From assembly GCA_025618425.1 (NCBI GenBank), contig CM046842.1, forward strand, positions 34,601,188 through 34,665,187: a DNA stretch of 64,000 nucleotides, in the 5' to 3' direction. Origin of the DNA: Heliocidaris tuberculata. Its lineage: Eukaryota > Echinodermata > Echinoidea > Camarodonta > Echinometridae. Every line of letters starts with the position of its first letter. Position 1 is the stretch's first letter. Below the pieces are notes generated by a model. The model saw nothing but the letters and a program-made list of their open reading frames with translations, was not told where the DNA came from and did not search any database. Below are positions 1 through 14,093 of the stretch, piece after piece. A program made the position numbers and the translations under genes.

Positions 1-428
1 TAAAACATAAATATTAAAGTCTGAAATTTGAAGGTAAATTTAGCTTTTTCCCCAAGGTTCTTTTTTACAAAACACAAAGTGTACATTTAAAAAAAAAACA
101 CTTCGGAAACACAAAAATGCAAAGTTCTGAACACAGTTCCACACAATATCTTTGTTTTTTTGGGGTGTGTGTGTGGGATTATTTCTTATTTTAATATTTA
201 GGCAGGCTAGGAAGTATTTAATGCAACTTTCAACCAGTTTGGTATTTTACTCACAATCGTTTAATATAATTCAAATCAGCTCACAATACTCAACTTGTAA
301 CTGCATAACAATTACTAGTGCAGTGCTATACAGGAATAATGTACAATCAAAATAATGTAACCAAAGAGTTGGAAAAAAATAAAGAAATACTTTTAAGTAT
401 AGAAGGTCAAGTAGAATCTCTAACGTAC
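1..428. other. Intron of LRR gene 1, left edge
   Basis: AT-rich sequence with short A and T runs. I see no exon, repeat boundary or RNA here. Confidence 0.5.
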
Positions 429-491
429 CCACTGCTCAATCCTTCAAATGCTCTGGTTTCTATCGTGCTAATATCATTGTCATTCAGATAG
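429..491 (-). CDS. LRR gene 1 exon 20 (partial repeat)
   Basis: 63 bases, encoding YLNDNDISTIETRAFEGLSS up to a GTACGT donor. It stops short of the usual end of a repeat. The next exon must lie beyond the left edge, since no exon was recognised in 1-428. Confidence 0.75.
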
Positions 492-3400
492 CTGTAACAA
501 AAATTGAAGCATGGTATTCAAATAAGTAATTTGGAATGGTACAAAGTTTTGCTATACAAAGATTGAAATTTAATTCCAGTGTCCACTATTTTCTACTCCT
601 ATAGAGATTAAAATTCACATTCGTTTCAGATTCATATATTGATCCATACTTCAAATATACAGCTGGCGTGGAACCCCCCTCCCCCCCCCCCCCCCCCCCC
701 CCCCCCCTGAGAGAGCGCGCCAAAGTAACCCGGCCTTTTTATTGTTAACATAAGCAATCGAAATCTTAGAAGCGCGTTACGAGAAATTTGCTTTATGGCA
801 TGCACGCCTGCTAACGTCCTTCAGCCAGCCACACCACGAAATTTGGCTCTGGAGCATTTTTGCAGCTATATTCAGCTATTCTCCAGCTCAAATCCTCATC
901 TACTGATATACTTACAAATATGTTGATGCAAAGTTCCAGAATGCCCTTGTCTTAACAGCTGTGATGCGGTTATTCTGGAAGTTACTACAAGAGAGACATG
1001 AATATTGATGATATTTCATTCACACATCTCAAACACCAAATTACTGTGGATTGAAATAAGATGACTTTCCTGACAATTTTTCCCCCGAGATATCCAAGAG
1101 CTTTGTAGCAATTTAACAAATTCTAGAATGATCTTGGCACCCTCTTTGCAAAATTTGATCTCCAAATTTTTCTTATAGAAAATAAAGTTCTTTATGGTAT
1201 TTGTGAGCCCCAAAACTCTAGAAATATTCTACCTTTCAAATTTTTTGTTACTGCTAGGTAAACAATATATTTTTAGATGTCGGTGCGGCGATACAAAGCC
1301 TACTCTCCATTACTTTTGTCGTTTGAATCTGTTGAACATTACATTGCACAAAGGAAAGGCAAATTAGCTAGGCATGCTGGTAAATGGACCAGCATTTTGA
1401 ATATCATTATTAAAGGATCAATAAGAACAGGAGGTTGTTTGTTTCTATTTGTTATAATTTTCCCTTTCTGGGCAGGAGCCTGCTCTCTTTCTTATTTTTT
1501 TGTGGGATACGTTGTTTATTTTTGATTTTTGTTGTTGTTGTAATCTTACATAATTTCTAGTACAGAAATTGACAAGTCAGTCGTGGTTGATTTTCTGTGT
1601 ATGTTAGACATGGTTGTGTACACCACCGCCATTTATATTTAATTATATGATCCGTCATACTGTTGATGTTATGTTATGTTTAATTTGAAATGCAAAGGAT
1701 CAATAAAGCAAAAAAAAAAAAAAAAAAAAAAATTAAGACAACTTTACAGAAGACTTAAAAAAGAAAAAAAAATCACTGACACACCATACACAGAGGCAGT
1801 TTTTGACATACACTTAATGGCAAGCCACTATTATGGCCCCTCACTAGTTCAGTGTAAATGCAGGCTTCTTTTCAAACTTGTTCAGATATAAAATGAGAGA
1901 AATCAGGCATTATACTTGATAATTCAAAACCCTTTATGCATCTTTCAACTCCCGTAAAAAGTGCTTTCCTGTCTCAGTCCCCCTTTCTCTCCCCCCTTCT
2001 CTCTCTCTCTCTCTCTCTCTCTCATACATCTCTTCTTGTTCTCTTTTTCATGCCATGAGAAACACATCCTATCTAAGAAGTAAAAAAAAAACTCAGCTTT
2101 CGGATTTTGAACAACACCTATTTTTCTTTCACTATGTTTTTTAAAACAGATATTGATGCTTGTATCCTAAAACAAAATATGGAAATTAAACCAATAAACG
2201 AATGATACTCGAGGTTGCTGAGTTTCATTTATGATTAGTCAAATCTCAATTAAAAGACCCAAAGTGGTAAAATATTTGTTTACAACACTTACGCCCATGT
2301 CATTGTTTTGTTTTGAAAGTCTCCACCCATTGGCAAATCTGTTAACTCATTGTTATGAAGATAGAAATAAGTTGTGCCTGTCACATGTGCGAATGTGCCG
2401 TCTTCAATGTATGCTATCTCATTGTCATTGAGAGAAATCCTGTAGGTGAGAGGGCAGTCTTCAAAATGGGTGAGCAGGACACGACCGATTTTGTTATTAC
2501 TCAGGTCTCTGGACAATACGGAAAAAAGAAGGTGTGATGTTTAAATGTTATCACTGAAGTGTTATAACATCCATGTATCTGAGAAAAATTGGTACAAATA
2601 TGACTTTTATGGGAAAAATATAATTTGTTGAAAAAGTGTAAATTTTGCAGCGTATTTTCACTACGAGTCGAAACCATTTGTTGCTTTTTGCCTTTTTTTA
2701 AATTTTTTTTTTTTACATTCCCGTCTTACAAAAGGCCTTTTGGGGCATCATATCGGCCGAAACATTGAAAATATATGTCTTTTGTGTAAAAGCCAAACAG
2801 AACATTGTATATTATTTTCTATGTAAATCAGTTGTCAACTTGTCATTGCCTAGCTAGAACATTGGCCAAAGAAGAGATGTAGAACTGTCAGTGGTATTTA
2901 CATATAAAATGATATAATGTGCATTCCCAACAGACATAGAAAACAGCGGGAAACAAAAGAAGGAACATTTACCTTTTAACACACTAATCAATAATCATTT
3001 TCCTAAAAAAAAAACTCCCTAGTACCTACAAACAGAATTTTAAAAGATGAGAGATTTTCCATAATTATTGATCAGTAGCTCAAATAGTGACTTACAGACT
3101 TGTCAGACTGGTACACCCATCAAAGGCTGTCTCTGGTATCTTATCAATGTTGTTATAAGGCAGAGAAAGGGTACCAAGCTGAGAATGATTGGTAAACATG
3201 TTCTCATGTAGAAAATGAAATTCATTACTACTCAGATATCTGCAGTAAAAGAAAAATATTAAAGATGTAATATTTTTGTCATTCATTTACTCATTTTATT
3301 TCGGACAATCATTCAAAATGGTTCACTTCATTGTTACAGAAGACCTTCTATAAGGTCCAGTGTAAAACAAAAAGGTTTATTAAAGAACGATGAGAATTTA

Positions 3401-6400
3401 CAGTAACAAGGAGAATAACAGCAACTATATTGAATAGGAGAATATCATTCATTTACTGTATAGAGTTTTGGGGCTTTGTAAATTGTAGTATTCAGTGCAC
3501 AATATAGGCTTTGGTGTTTACCTGCATAGTACATATATTTTTGTAATTGGTGCAAAGTTAATCTTACTTGTTATGATTTCAAGACAAAGAAGAAAATATT
3601 TCTTCACATCACAGAATTTGATGCCAATTTGCAACATAATTATGATTAGAGTTTTGGGCACATTTGCAATCTGATTGGTGTCAATGGCAGTATTGTTAGT
3701 GATAAACTTACAAATTTCTTATATTATCTGGGAATGCACCATTTTCTATAGAGACAAGCCCATTGGAATTAAGAAACAGTGTGGCGAGTGTTGTGAGGTT
3801 GGAGAAAGCACCATCTAACAGGAAGGTGATATGATTACCGGATAAATACCTGAAAAACAGAGAAAATGAGATGAATTCAGATAACATCTAAGAATTGTTC
3901 CTTTTTTTCATATTCTTTCCATCTTATATGTCGTAGAGAAACTACTATTCAAAATGCATCGAATACTCTTGATTCATACTCATACTCCAGCCCATTTACG
4001 AGACCGACACCAGGGCCTCGTTTCATAAAAACTGTTATCAATAATAAGTTACCATACTTGTTATAAGCTACTGAAATCCTTGAATCTGATTGGCTGGGAG
4101 TAGATTTGTTGTAGAAATGGGGCAGTTGTTATTGATAACAAGTTTTATGTAACAGGGCCCAGCCCGACAACAGACCGAACATAAAACTTCCATTACACCT
4201 AATGGCCAAAAATCAGTCGGTTTGGAGTCGGTGTGGAATCAATATATGACTAAGGTATCACAGAGTTAGCCATGACTATCCCTTACTTACTTCAGCTATT
4301 ATTATTTCTTATAATAAAACAACAACTTAATAACAAAATTTCAAGTACTATTTCAGTTTTACAAAATAATCTTCAGGCAATATTACTTCTTATTTTCATA
4401 CTTACAGGGAGGATATTGACATCAGTCTATCTTGATACCGCACTGCCTCGGGTACATAGTTAAAGTTGTTTGAATCAAGGTTCCTGTGTTATAAATGCAA
4501 TAATAATGATGCCAAAGATATCAAGTAGTTTCATCACTCACTATTCAAAGGCTAGAGGATACAAATACAAACTCAGTATTAGCCTTGCCCACAGTAGCGT
4601 AGCGTGAGTCCAGCCATTGAGGGGGCACTGGCATCATTGTGTGTTTGTGGGGGGGGGGGGGCACCGGTCTTACTAGGAAAATTCAATGTGACTTTACAAG
4701 GTCACTGATTAGGGGGAGGGTGCGGGAAGGGGTCCTTTCGTCTTCTTTTCTCGTCCTTTTTCCTTTTCCCTTTCCCCCTTTATCTTTTCTTTCCCTTTTC
4801 TTTTCTTTTGCCATTCAGTTGGGAGGGGGGGGGGGGGAGTGCCCCCGTGTCCTCCTGTAGCTACCTCTTTGCTTGCCCAATAAAACACTCAAATCTATCA
4901 ATGTCTGTCTGTCAGATGTTCATACACTACACCTGGGTCCAGAAAGACCAAAAAAAAAAAAAAAAGGATAAGGCCTCAGTCTATGTCAATCCCTCCCAAA
5001 GTACTAACGTGTATCACTTTTAAAACTAGTTTTAGGACGAAAGTTCTTCGTTTTATCTTCCGCCTTGCATGAGTTAGACAATTAAATCTTTGTGAGTCCA
5101 AAACAATCTAGTTTTAGATTCTGCCCCTAAACAACTGAATGGAATAAAAGTTTCAAACTACCACCCAATGGAAAAAGACATATAATAGGACTATCCCATT
5201 TTACCAAAGGGGCATCTTACACTCACAAGGTTTGAAGTACTGGCAGGCAATCAAATATGTGTGGATGCAGTGTAGTTTCATCCACGTAGTTGCCCTGTAG
5301 TTCCAATCGAGTCAAATATGGCATCTCACAGAGATCTCTTTCAGTAAGCCCAATGACTGCATTATCGCCAAGGTATCTGTCATATAGACAAATGCAATAG
5401 GAATATATATAATTGAACTGGATTGTGATGTTTAAAAAAAAAAAGACTTGAAGCTCAAAAGCCGATATTGCTCGTTTTACACAGTACGTTGTACAAAATT
5501 AATCATATCATAATGAAAACGTCAAGAAACAAAAGAAACAATAATCAATAATATCACCGTTAATTATATAATAATTGGAATATAAATTTCTTTATATATC
5601 ATTAATTTTACTTTGATTAATTTAGTTTTATTCAAAAGGGTAGGCACACCAGAAATCAGCCACTATTCTTCCAATGGTCTTGTAAGAGGCCTTTTAAAAA
5701 ATAATCTCAATTACAGATTACATCAAACCAAGTGATGTTCTATTCCAAGGATCTGGTGAAAATACACTCCTCTTGCATCTATACGTATAAAATTTACATT
5801 AAAAATTACTACGGAATTTCAACAAAATCTGAATAGCTTACAGTTCATTAAGATTAGGTAGACCACTGAATGGAACATATGAATCTCGCAGTCTCAAATA
5901 GATGTCATATGTTCCACCATCGTAAGCGTCATCTGAGTAGACGGTTGCATTGGTGATTAGGTTGTGATCAGCATGCCTGGAAAGAAAGAAAGTCCCCCTA
6001 TGTGCGTAAATGGAATGGTCTAGAATGTGAATCATTAATATGAATCTACACAAGATAAAAGATATATTTTTCACTTAAAGGACTTGAGCAGGTGTTGAGT
6101 AAATCCTCGATTTGAACTGATGATGGGCAGATTGGGGATATAGAAGAGGAATAAGGGGGAATTGGGAAGAAATGGGATATAAGTCAATATACTTGGTGAA
6201 TAAACATCCTCACATAATAAAATTCTTCTCTGTTATATACATATGTTTGGAAAAAAGTTGATATTTTGTGAGTTATGTCATTATTCATTCATTTAAACTG
6301 TAAAGAATATCTTAGCAATGTAACACAGGAAGGATTTCTCTTCATATATGCTCTTTTAAAAAATAACCCACTATAATATGATATTGCCTTTTGGTTTTGT

Positions 6401-9400
6401 GTGCGTGTGTCTGTGTGTGTGTGTGTGTGTGTGACTGGGTTTTTACAGACGTGTATCAATCATATATGATTATTTACGTCTGGGGACCGACCTTTAACGT
6501 CACCATCCGAAAGACGTGACTCAGTCTCGAACCTGGGTCCGTTGAATCAGTTTATAACTTCCAATGTTAGCTGGACTGCAGGCGCACGCCACAACGCCTT
6601 TTTGGCTACTTGTTTGCAATGCTTTTCAGTATGTGTAATATTTGATTAACTAATTAGTCAATTTCATTAACTTTATTATCAACCTGTCAGACATTTCACT
6701 GCAAATGTAGACAGTCATAGGAAAATACTCACATGTACAGAAGACTTTCATAAGTCTCCTTAGAGAGGGCAGCATGCGGAAAGTTGGCCAGTTGGTTGTC
6801 ACTGATAAACCTAAAATAAAGCAAAACGATATATGTCATTTAAAGACACAGAAGGGCAGTTCTAGACCAATGGAATCCATTCCAGTTTCAATACAAATTT
6901 CACGATAGTGTTCATTTTGAAAATAACCATCACGGTTATTTGAAGTTTAGCAGAAGTGAGATAAGACAACAATTTTATACATTATTTGTGTGCGAAACAT
7001 GTGCAGAAATAAAGTGTCTACAGAACAATACTCCATAATTATACTCCAAATCTTAGATTTTCCTGTGTATGAATGGGCTTAAAGTCACATGCTTGAGCCC
7101 ATGTGTTGAGTTAATCATTTGAAGCCTGAAAAAGCCTGAAATAAAGTGATCACAGTTAAAGCCAAAGTGTGACATCCCTGAATGTGGTTGTTGATAGGTA
7201 CTAAAGAATCATCTCAGACTCTTGGTGACCCGACCCCCTGGACAAACTTTCTCCAGGTTTTTCTGTCATGTGCAACTGTGTATAGTTATCTTAAAGGGGG
7301 TGTAAACTGACGAGACTGTCTTTCCCGTGGCCTGACTCGGGGCCAATCGGGTTTATCCGCAACACTTCGGACGGGCCATGCAATTCCCTCACGTACGTAC
7401 GTGGAACATACGCGAAACCGAAGAGTAAGGGTAATTTCAATGTGTTTCGCAAACGCTGACCATGTAGAGATTAAGTCGCTGACGACCGTTAGCTGAGGTC
7501 CATTCGTTTACGTGCAGTTGTCCAAAAAAAAAAAAAAAAAAAAAAAAAAAGACGTAGATGGCGTTAACCAGTATTTGCCGTGCAACACGCCCTTTAAGGA
7601 CTGAATATCCTTGAATATACCTTGACACTGATGTACAGCCTACTGCTTACAAATCTGAAAATACATCAAAAGATCTTATTGACAAAAGGTATGCTTACAA
7701 CGTAGTGAGGTTGGTATTGATAAGGTGAAAGGCATCAAAGGCTATGGTAGTCATCTCATATCCCGTCTTCTGAGAGTGTAGACGTCTGAAGAAGATAAGT
7801 AAATTATGCTGGTTACGTGTCGTTTTTCCGAAGGTTCATAATTCCGAAGATTCGTTTTTGTCGAAGGTTTCGTATTTCCGAAGGTTCGTTACTCCGACGG
7901 TTCGTAATTCCGACAATGAATTATGAAACAGGGTTCATAATTCCGAAAAGTTATGTAGGGCTCTATTGCATTTTCTGAATAACGAACCTTCGGAATTATG
8001 AACCCTTTTCCATTTTCGGAATTACGAACCCTAATTCATTTTCGGTATTACGAACCTTCGGAATAATGCTTCAAATGTTCGGAATTATTAACCCTATTTC
8101 ATTTTTGGAATTATGAACCCCCTGCTATGGCAAATTTGTGTTTCGGAATTACGAACCTTCGGAATTATGAACCTTCGGAAAAACCAGTACCCCCATTATA
8201 CTGGCCATCGTTACATATCACAGGCAGATATTGGTTTTAAAAAAAATATCCAAGCAAATTTTTTCTTTTCCTTTAAAATGTCCCTTTTCCTTTGAAATGT
8301 AATAATTACTCAACTACATAATCACAAATTAAATGACTTATAATTCTGCCAGTGATTTCTTGTTTGTTTGTCATGTAATACTTGTACTTCATAGCATGTC
8401 AGATCAAAAGGTAATAACAAAGACACAAAAATGGCACTGTAGATCTACACTGCAATGAAGGTAAAATACGAAAATTTGAAAATGCATAACGCAAAATCAG
8501 TTGAAGTTATGAATGGGCAGGAAGACAAGTAGAAAAGAGCAGACAGAATTAATTTTTCTTAGTAAAAAATGTGTTAATAATTAATACTTACAGTGTTCTT
8601 AGTGAGGGTAGGTTAGTAAAGGAGTTGCTTGTAAGGGTCCTTAGCTGATTGTTGTTCAAATCGCTGATCACAAGTTGGGTGCAATAAACGAAACAGTAGA
8701 TACGTTATTAGGGTAGCTTAGCGAAACGTCGTGGCGTGTAAGAACGCGGGAAAAACGCATATGACAAATTTGCTCAAAATCATAATTTTATTCTATGAAG
8801 GCAGACTCAAAATATTACAATGTAGAATTAGTATTCAAATATTTGAACAATTTTAAGCAAAATAATATGAAATTTTTTATTCAGATATGTCTGATTCTAA
8901 TTTTATAAGCACATACAAAACTTGCAGTTTTCCTCTATGCGTCTTTTCCGCGTTCTCATGCGCCACGACGTTTCGCTAAGCTACCATAATAAAGGCCAAG
9001 TTTGAGAGTTTGTGCTTAATATAGGAATTTGTAGGTGATCCGAAATTTGTTGCGTTGATATTTGCTTGGGCTTTATTTCGTCAAAGATGGCTGTGACTGG
9101 GTTCTTAGGTTAGGTTGAGGGTAAGGGTTAGGTATGTATAATGTTGAGGCCAAAGTAGAAGTTTGGAGTTCGGCTCATGTTTTAAAATCTAACACGATAA
9201 AAACTATTTTCGAAAATAAACTCAAGACAATTACAGTAGTCCTGTCTATCACCTGTAGAAATGTGCGAACATTACAATTGCGTATTACGTAATCCGAACC
9301 TGATTTCTATGGGCAGTACAATAGGCCTTTGAAATTGCCCTTGAGTTTATTTTTCGATAGTAGTTTTTATCGTGTTGTATGTATAATGTTGAGGCCAAAG

Positions 9401-9863
9401 TAGAAGTTTGGAGTTCGGTTCATGTTTTAAAATCTAACACGATAAAAACTATTTTCGAAAAATAAACTCAAGACAATTTCAATAGCCCTGTCTATCACCT
9501 GTAGAAATGTACGAACATTACAATGGCGTATTACGTAATCCGAACCTGATTTCTATGGGCAGTACAATAGGCCTTTGAAATTGCCCTTGAGTTTATTTTT
9601 CGAAAGTAGTTTTTATCGTGTTGTATGTATAATGTTGAGGGCAAAGTAGAAGTTTGGAGCTCGGTTCATGTTTTAAAATCTGTGAATACAGGAAAACCTT
9701 TTGTTATCCTAGTATAATAAACACACCTCCATCCATCAAAATTACCATCAGAACCTTCAAAAGCCGGACACTTTCCTTCACAGATTTCTGATTTCACTAT
9801 CCTTCTCGACATTATCTAAATATGAATAAAGCCTTGTTATGGAATCCGAAATATGTTTCATTA

Positions 9864-9925
<62 letters not shown>

Positions 9926-12900
9926 CTCTATGTACAAACACATACAATTATTAAAACACCCTTACCCCCTTGATTTAAATGGAATAATCTTCCAAATAAT
10001 TAATATACTACAAGACTATATTAACTAATTTTTTACATAGATGAATCTAAAACATGTATAAATTCTAATGCTTAATTGCTTGCATTGTAACAGACTACAT
10101 CCTCATGTTCAAATTTAGTAATCTACATGAACATGTACATAGCACTGACAAAACTTCAAAAACCCCTTTAATTGGAATGGAGTAATCTTACTCACATATG
10201 AAGTATGTCATCAAATAAGGATAAATTCTTATGCTAAATCGCATGCATGTTAGCAGACTTCAGTCAAAAGTTAAAATGAAATAATCTTCATGGTAACTAA
10301 CACACAACAACGACACGACGATAAACAGCCTTCTAACTAGAATGCATGGGCGTCGCCAGGGGGGGGGGGGGGTGCGGAGGGTGCGAACGCACCCCCCTCC
10401 AGACAAAAAAAAAGAGAGAAAAAAAAAAGGATTTTTTTTTTGGGGGGGGGGGGGGGGGACGTCGCCGGGTGGGGGGGGGGGGGTGTCCTTTGAAAAGGGC
10501 GACATGTTCTATAGTGACCAGTAGGCAGTACATTTGTCTATACATCGATCTGGCCGGCCGGCTATATGCACTATTGTGTAGTGTCGAACAGCTCATATCT
10601 GCGCCACCAGCACCACTGCCTGACATTGGAGTTGGTAAGTTTTGTCTTCTTTTTTTCCAAAAGGCACCCGCCCCCTTGAAAAAAGCTGGTGACGGCACTG
10701 GAATGTAATAATCTTACTCACATATGAAGAAGGTCGGGTATGTTATCAAACATCTTGAGCTGAATGGATGACAACGAGTTCTGATGAAGCTCTCTAGGAA
10801 AGGGCATCAAATTAAAAATTAGGATTAAAATGATCTTAACAAATCATTACAGTAATGATTATTAAGGTCACTAGCATATTTGTATTGTAGTCGATAGCCT
10901 GGAATTGTACAAAATTTGTACAGATACAATCTACAAGAAAAATATTACACAAACAAGGAAATCATAACATTTAGTTATTTAACAAACAAACAAAAAGATT
11001 TAACGGATTTCTTCTTTTGATGTTGCATCCTAAGTCTATTCTTCATACTTCTCTGTTTACGTTCCCTTTTATAAACCAAATATAAAACTTGAAGTTTGAA
11101 ATCCATTTCTGGACAGTCATTTGTAGATGGAAATAATTGAATAAGGCTTACAGGATCTTGAGCTGTTTGAGTTGAGTCAGAGCCCTTGGTGCCAGATATG
11201 TGATTAAATTGTTACTCAGGTTTCTATGTCAAGAAAAAGATCAAATCAAATATAAACAGCATTCATAAAGCATCTAAGTACAAAACCTTACTTCATTTTG
11301 CATTAGTGTCATAAGTATCTTTGGCTAAATATCTTTGAACGATGATGATTATCAACATTTCCAAAAGGCAACACGTCAAAAAGTAAATGGCAGCACATTG
11401 ATAGGACAATTCCACTGTTTATTCCATAAGAATTGAAAATTGTTAACATTTTCATTATCCTTTTGTTCAATGCATTCAAATTTGATAGGCATGGAATTTC
11501 ATAGAAATAGAACTGCAGTAAAACAAAACAACAGAGCTGTCAATTCAAATATCCTTATCCTTAAGGTTAACAAAAAATGATATGTAATTTATGTAAAAGA
11601 TGCTTTAAAACTGAAATTCTCTGTTTATTAAAAAGAGAACTGTAAACGATGAGAGGACTAGGAACAAGAAAATACTCAAAATGTTTATGAGACAACTATA
11701 TCTAAGAAAGTGAATGTTAATCAGGTATCTATCTTTAGAAGATTCAAGATTCAAGAATAATTATCTTTAAAATTGACTTTGTTAGTATTGCATGCGCTGA
11801 AAACAAACAACAACAAAAAAGAAGAAGAAAGAGGGGGAAAGACATAAGAAAAGAAAGAGGAGGAGACAAAAATAACAAACCATAATTCAAAATGTGTATT
11901 AGGATTGTCTCTGAGGAGAAGAAATGAAAAAAGAAAAGAAACGAGAATAGAATGAGAAAAGCAGGAGAAAAAGAAAAAGGAAAAGAAAAAAGAATGTCAC
12001 TTACAGATGTATAAAAAGACTGTATTGGAGAGGGAGAATAAAAAAAAAAGAGAACAGAGAAGGAAAAGAAGAGAAGAGGAGAAGAAAAAGAAAAGGAGAG
12101 AAGGACAAGAAGAGGAGATAGGGAAAATGTGAGCTGTGTAAGAAGGATTTAACTTACAGATGTATCAGAGGACTGTCTTTGAGGACCTCAAGGTTTCTCT
12201 TGGAGACGGAAGAGATTTGATTATCATCTAGAGACAGGAAGGTTAGGTTAGACATCCTCTTCAGAGAGTCTGACGGGAATGATGATATCTGATTCATACT
12301 TAGTCCCCTGTGAACAAATAAATGATTATAAAACACAAAGTGACCTTTGCTAGACTCTGAGACGAGACACTGATCAAAAAGAAGGCTTCTCCAAAGAGTC
12401 TGACGGGAAGGATGAACATCAGACGATATCAGTACCCTGCGAAACAGATGAATTTATGAAAGTAACTCTAATCACTTGAATTACATAAAAATGAAATAAT
12501 GTACAAAAATGACCAAAAGGAAAATGTTTACCAGCGTCTTGATGCTAAAAGTCCATCCCCCAAATCCCCCTCGTTTTCCAATGGGCTGATGATATATTTA
12601 CAAGAGTTCTTTATCCGCTTAGGTCCACTAATGGAACAAATAGTGGACTGCCACAGTTGACTTTTGTCACACATACACTGAACATATTTCTCTGAACAAT
12701 GTGGCAGTATAGGGATTTAATGCTCAGCGATTAAAGAGTTAATATGAATATATTGCGAAAATGTAATACTACTCACAGATATTCAATGTTTGTTCCAGAG
12801 AAGAGGCCTGGAGGAACCCAGTCTATGTCATTCTCCATCACACTCCTATATGATAGGCCAGGTCATTAAAGAAAAGTAACAGAAAGAGAAATGAAGAAAA

Positions 12901-14062
12901 AAAAATGAAAGAGAAAAGGAAGAAACGAAAAAGGAGGAAGTTGGCAAATTACAAGTGTATTTTCTTGGGTAGGATTCGAACAGAAATGGTTAAGAACCTT
13001 TATGTCTCTCTATAAGTTTATCTTTAAGGAATATAATTGCACTCAAAATTTAGAAAAAATTTGCAGGGGAAGATTTTTTGTGCAGTCCTTAAACAAGGAC
13101 CTTATACTTTTCACCTGAATTTATACTATCTATTTCTGCAGTAATCATACTAAAAAAAAAAAAAATGGTGGAAAATTTTCCATGTTAAAAGAATTCTGTA
13201 CTTACACTTGTTTGAGAGAAGCTGGGAAGGTCAAAGTTGAGTAGGTGTAGACATCAAAAGAAATGCTATTCCTCGTCACATCTCTGTATTTTAACCAAAA
13301 ATGGAAAAAGGAATTTCACTTTCAAGAGGTCAGGAAATTTACAAACTTTTGTAGAAAGAAAACTTTTCTTTACTACTTTATTATCTAGCTTTCCTTATTT
13401 TTCATTCCTGTCATGGTATTTTCTCTTTCAGTCTATCTCTTACCTCTTGCTTTCTCTCCCTCCCAATTTTTATCTACGTTTTGTTCACTCTTTCCTTCCT
13501 TGTCTTTGTACAGTCACCAGACTGTGGATAACATAGGTTCAAGTCCTACAACCTCACTGAGCATTTTCTTTTGCCAAGACACTAATTTACATTTGCCATT
13601 CTCAACCCAGGTGAAGTAAATGGGTACCTGGTAGGTAGTTATTTTTTGAATGCTTTCAGCTCCTGAGGGCTGAAGGCACGACAATACTACAGCTTTGCAG
13701 ACACCTTGAGCATCCCCTGGAATGGATACGTCTGCAATATAGTTGTACATGTAGGTCATTATCATTATTGTGCCTCTTGCTGTCACTCCCCCCCCCCCCC
13801 CATGAGATCTCTGTACTTACAGCTTCTCAAGGCTGCTACACAGGGACACATCAGGGAAAGTGGTGATGTCAGTATTGTGTATGGTGCTGAAAACAATAAG
13901 AAGAAACAACAACAACAATATAATAATGGTAATAGAAAAGGCTAGAATTAAAATGCCTCAAATAGTACAACCTGCAAAAAACAAATTCTGTAGTTTGATA
14001 TTAACAAGTGTATTGGGTACTATCAAAATTAATATCATTTTACTTTATGCTATATCTTTTAA

Positions 14063-14093
<31 letters not shown>

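Noticed and set aside
9727..9790. Possible extra exon of LRR gene 1 (minus strand, two cysteines, then a GT)
   Set aside because: Exon 10 joins exon 11 in phase without it, and the sequence has no LRR pattern or clear acceptor.
10333..10708. 120-codon frames on both strands with Gly, Pro or Lys runs
   Set aside because: They follow homopolymers inside a non-autonomous element and show no domain.
13237..13619. Plus-strand frames of 68-99 codons
   Set aside because: They run through an intron and SINE of LRR gene 1 and have no domain; they overlap exon 6 in antisense.
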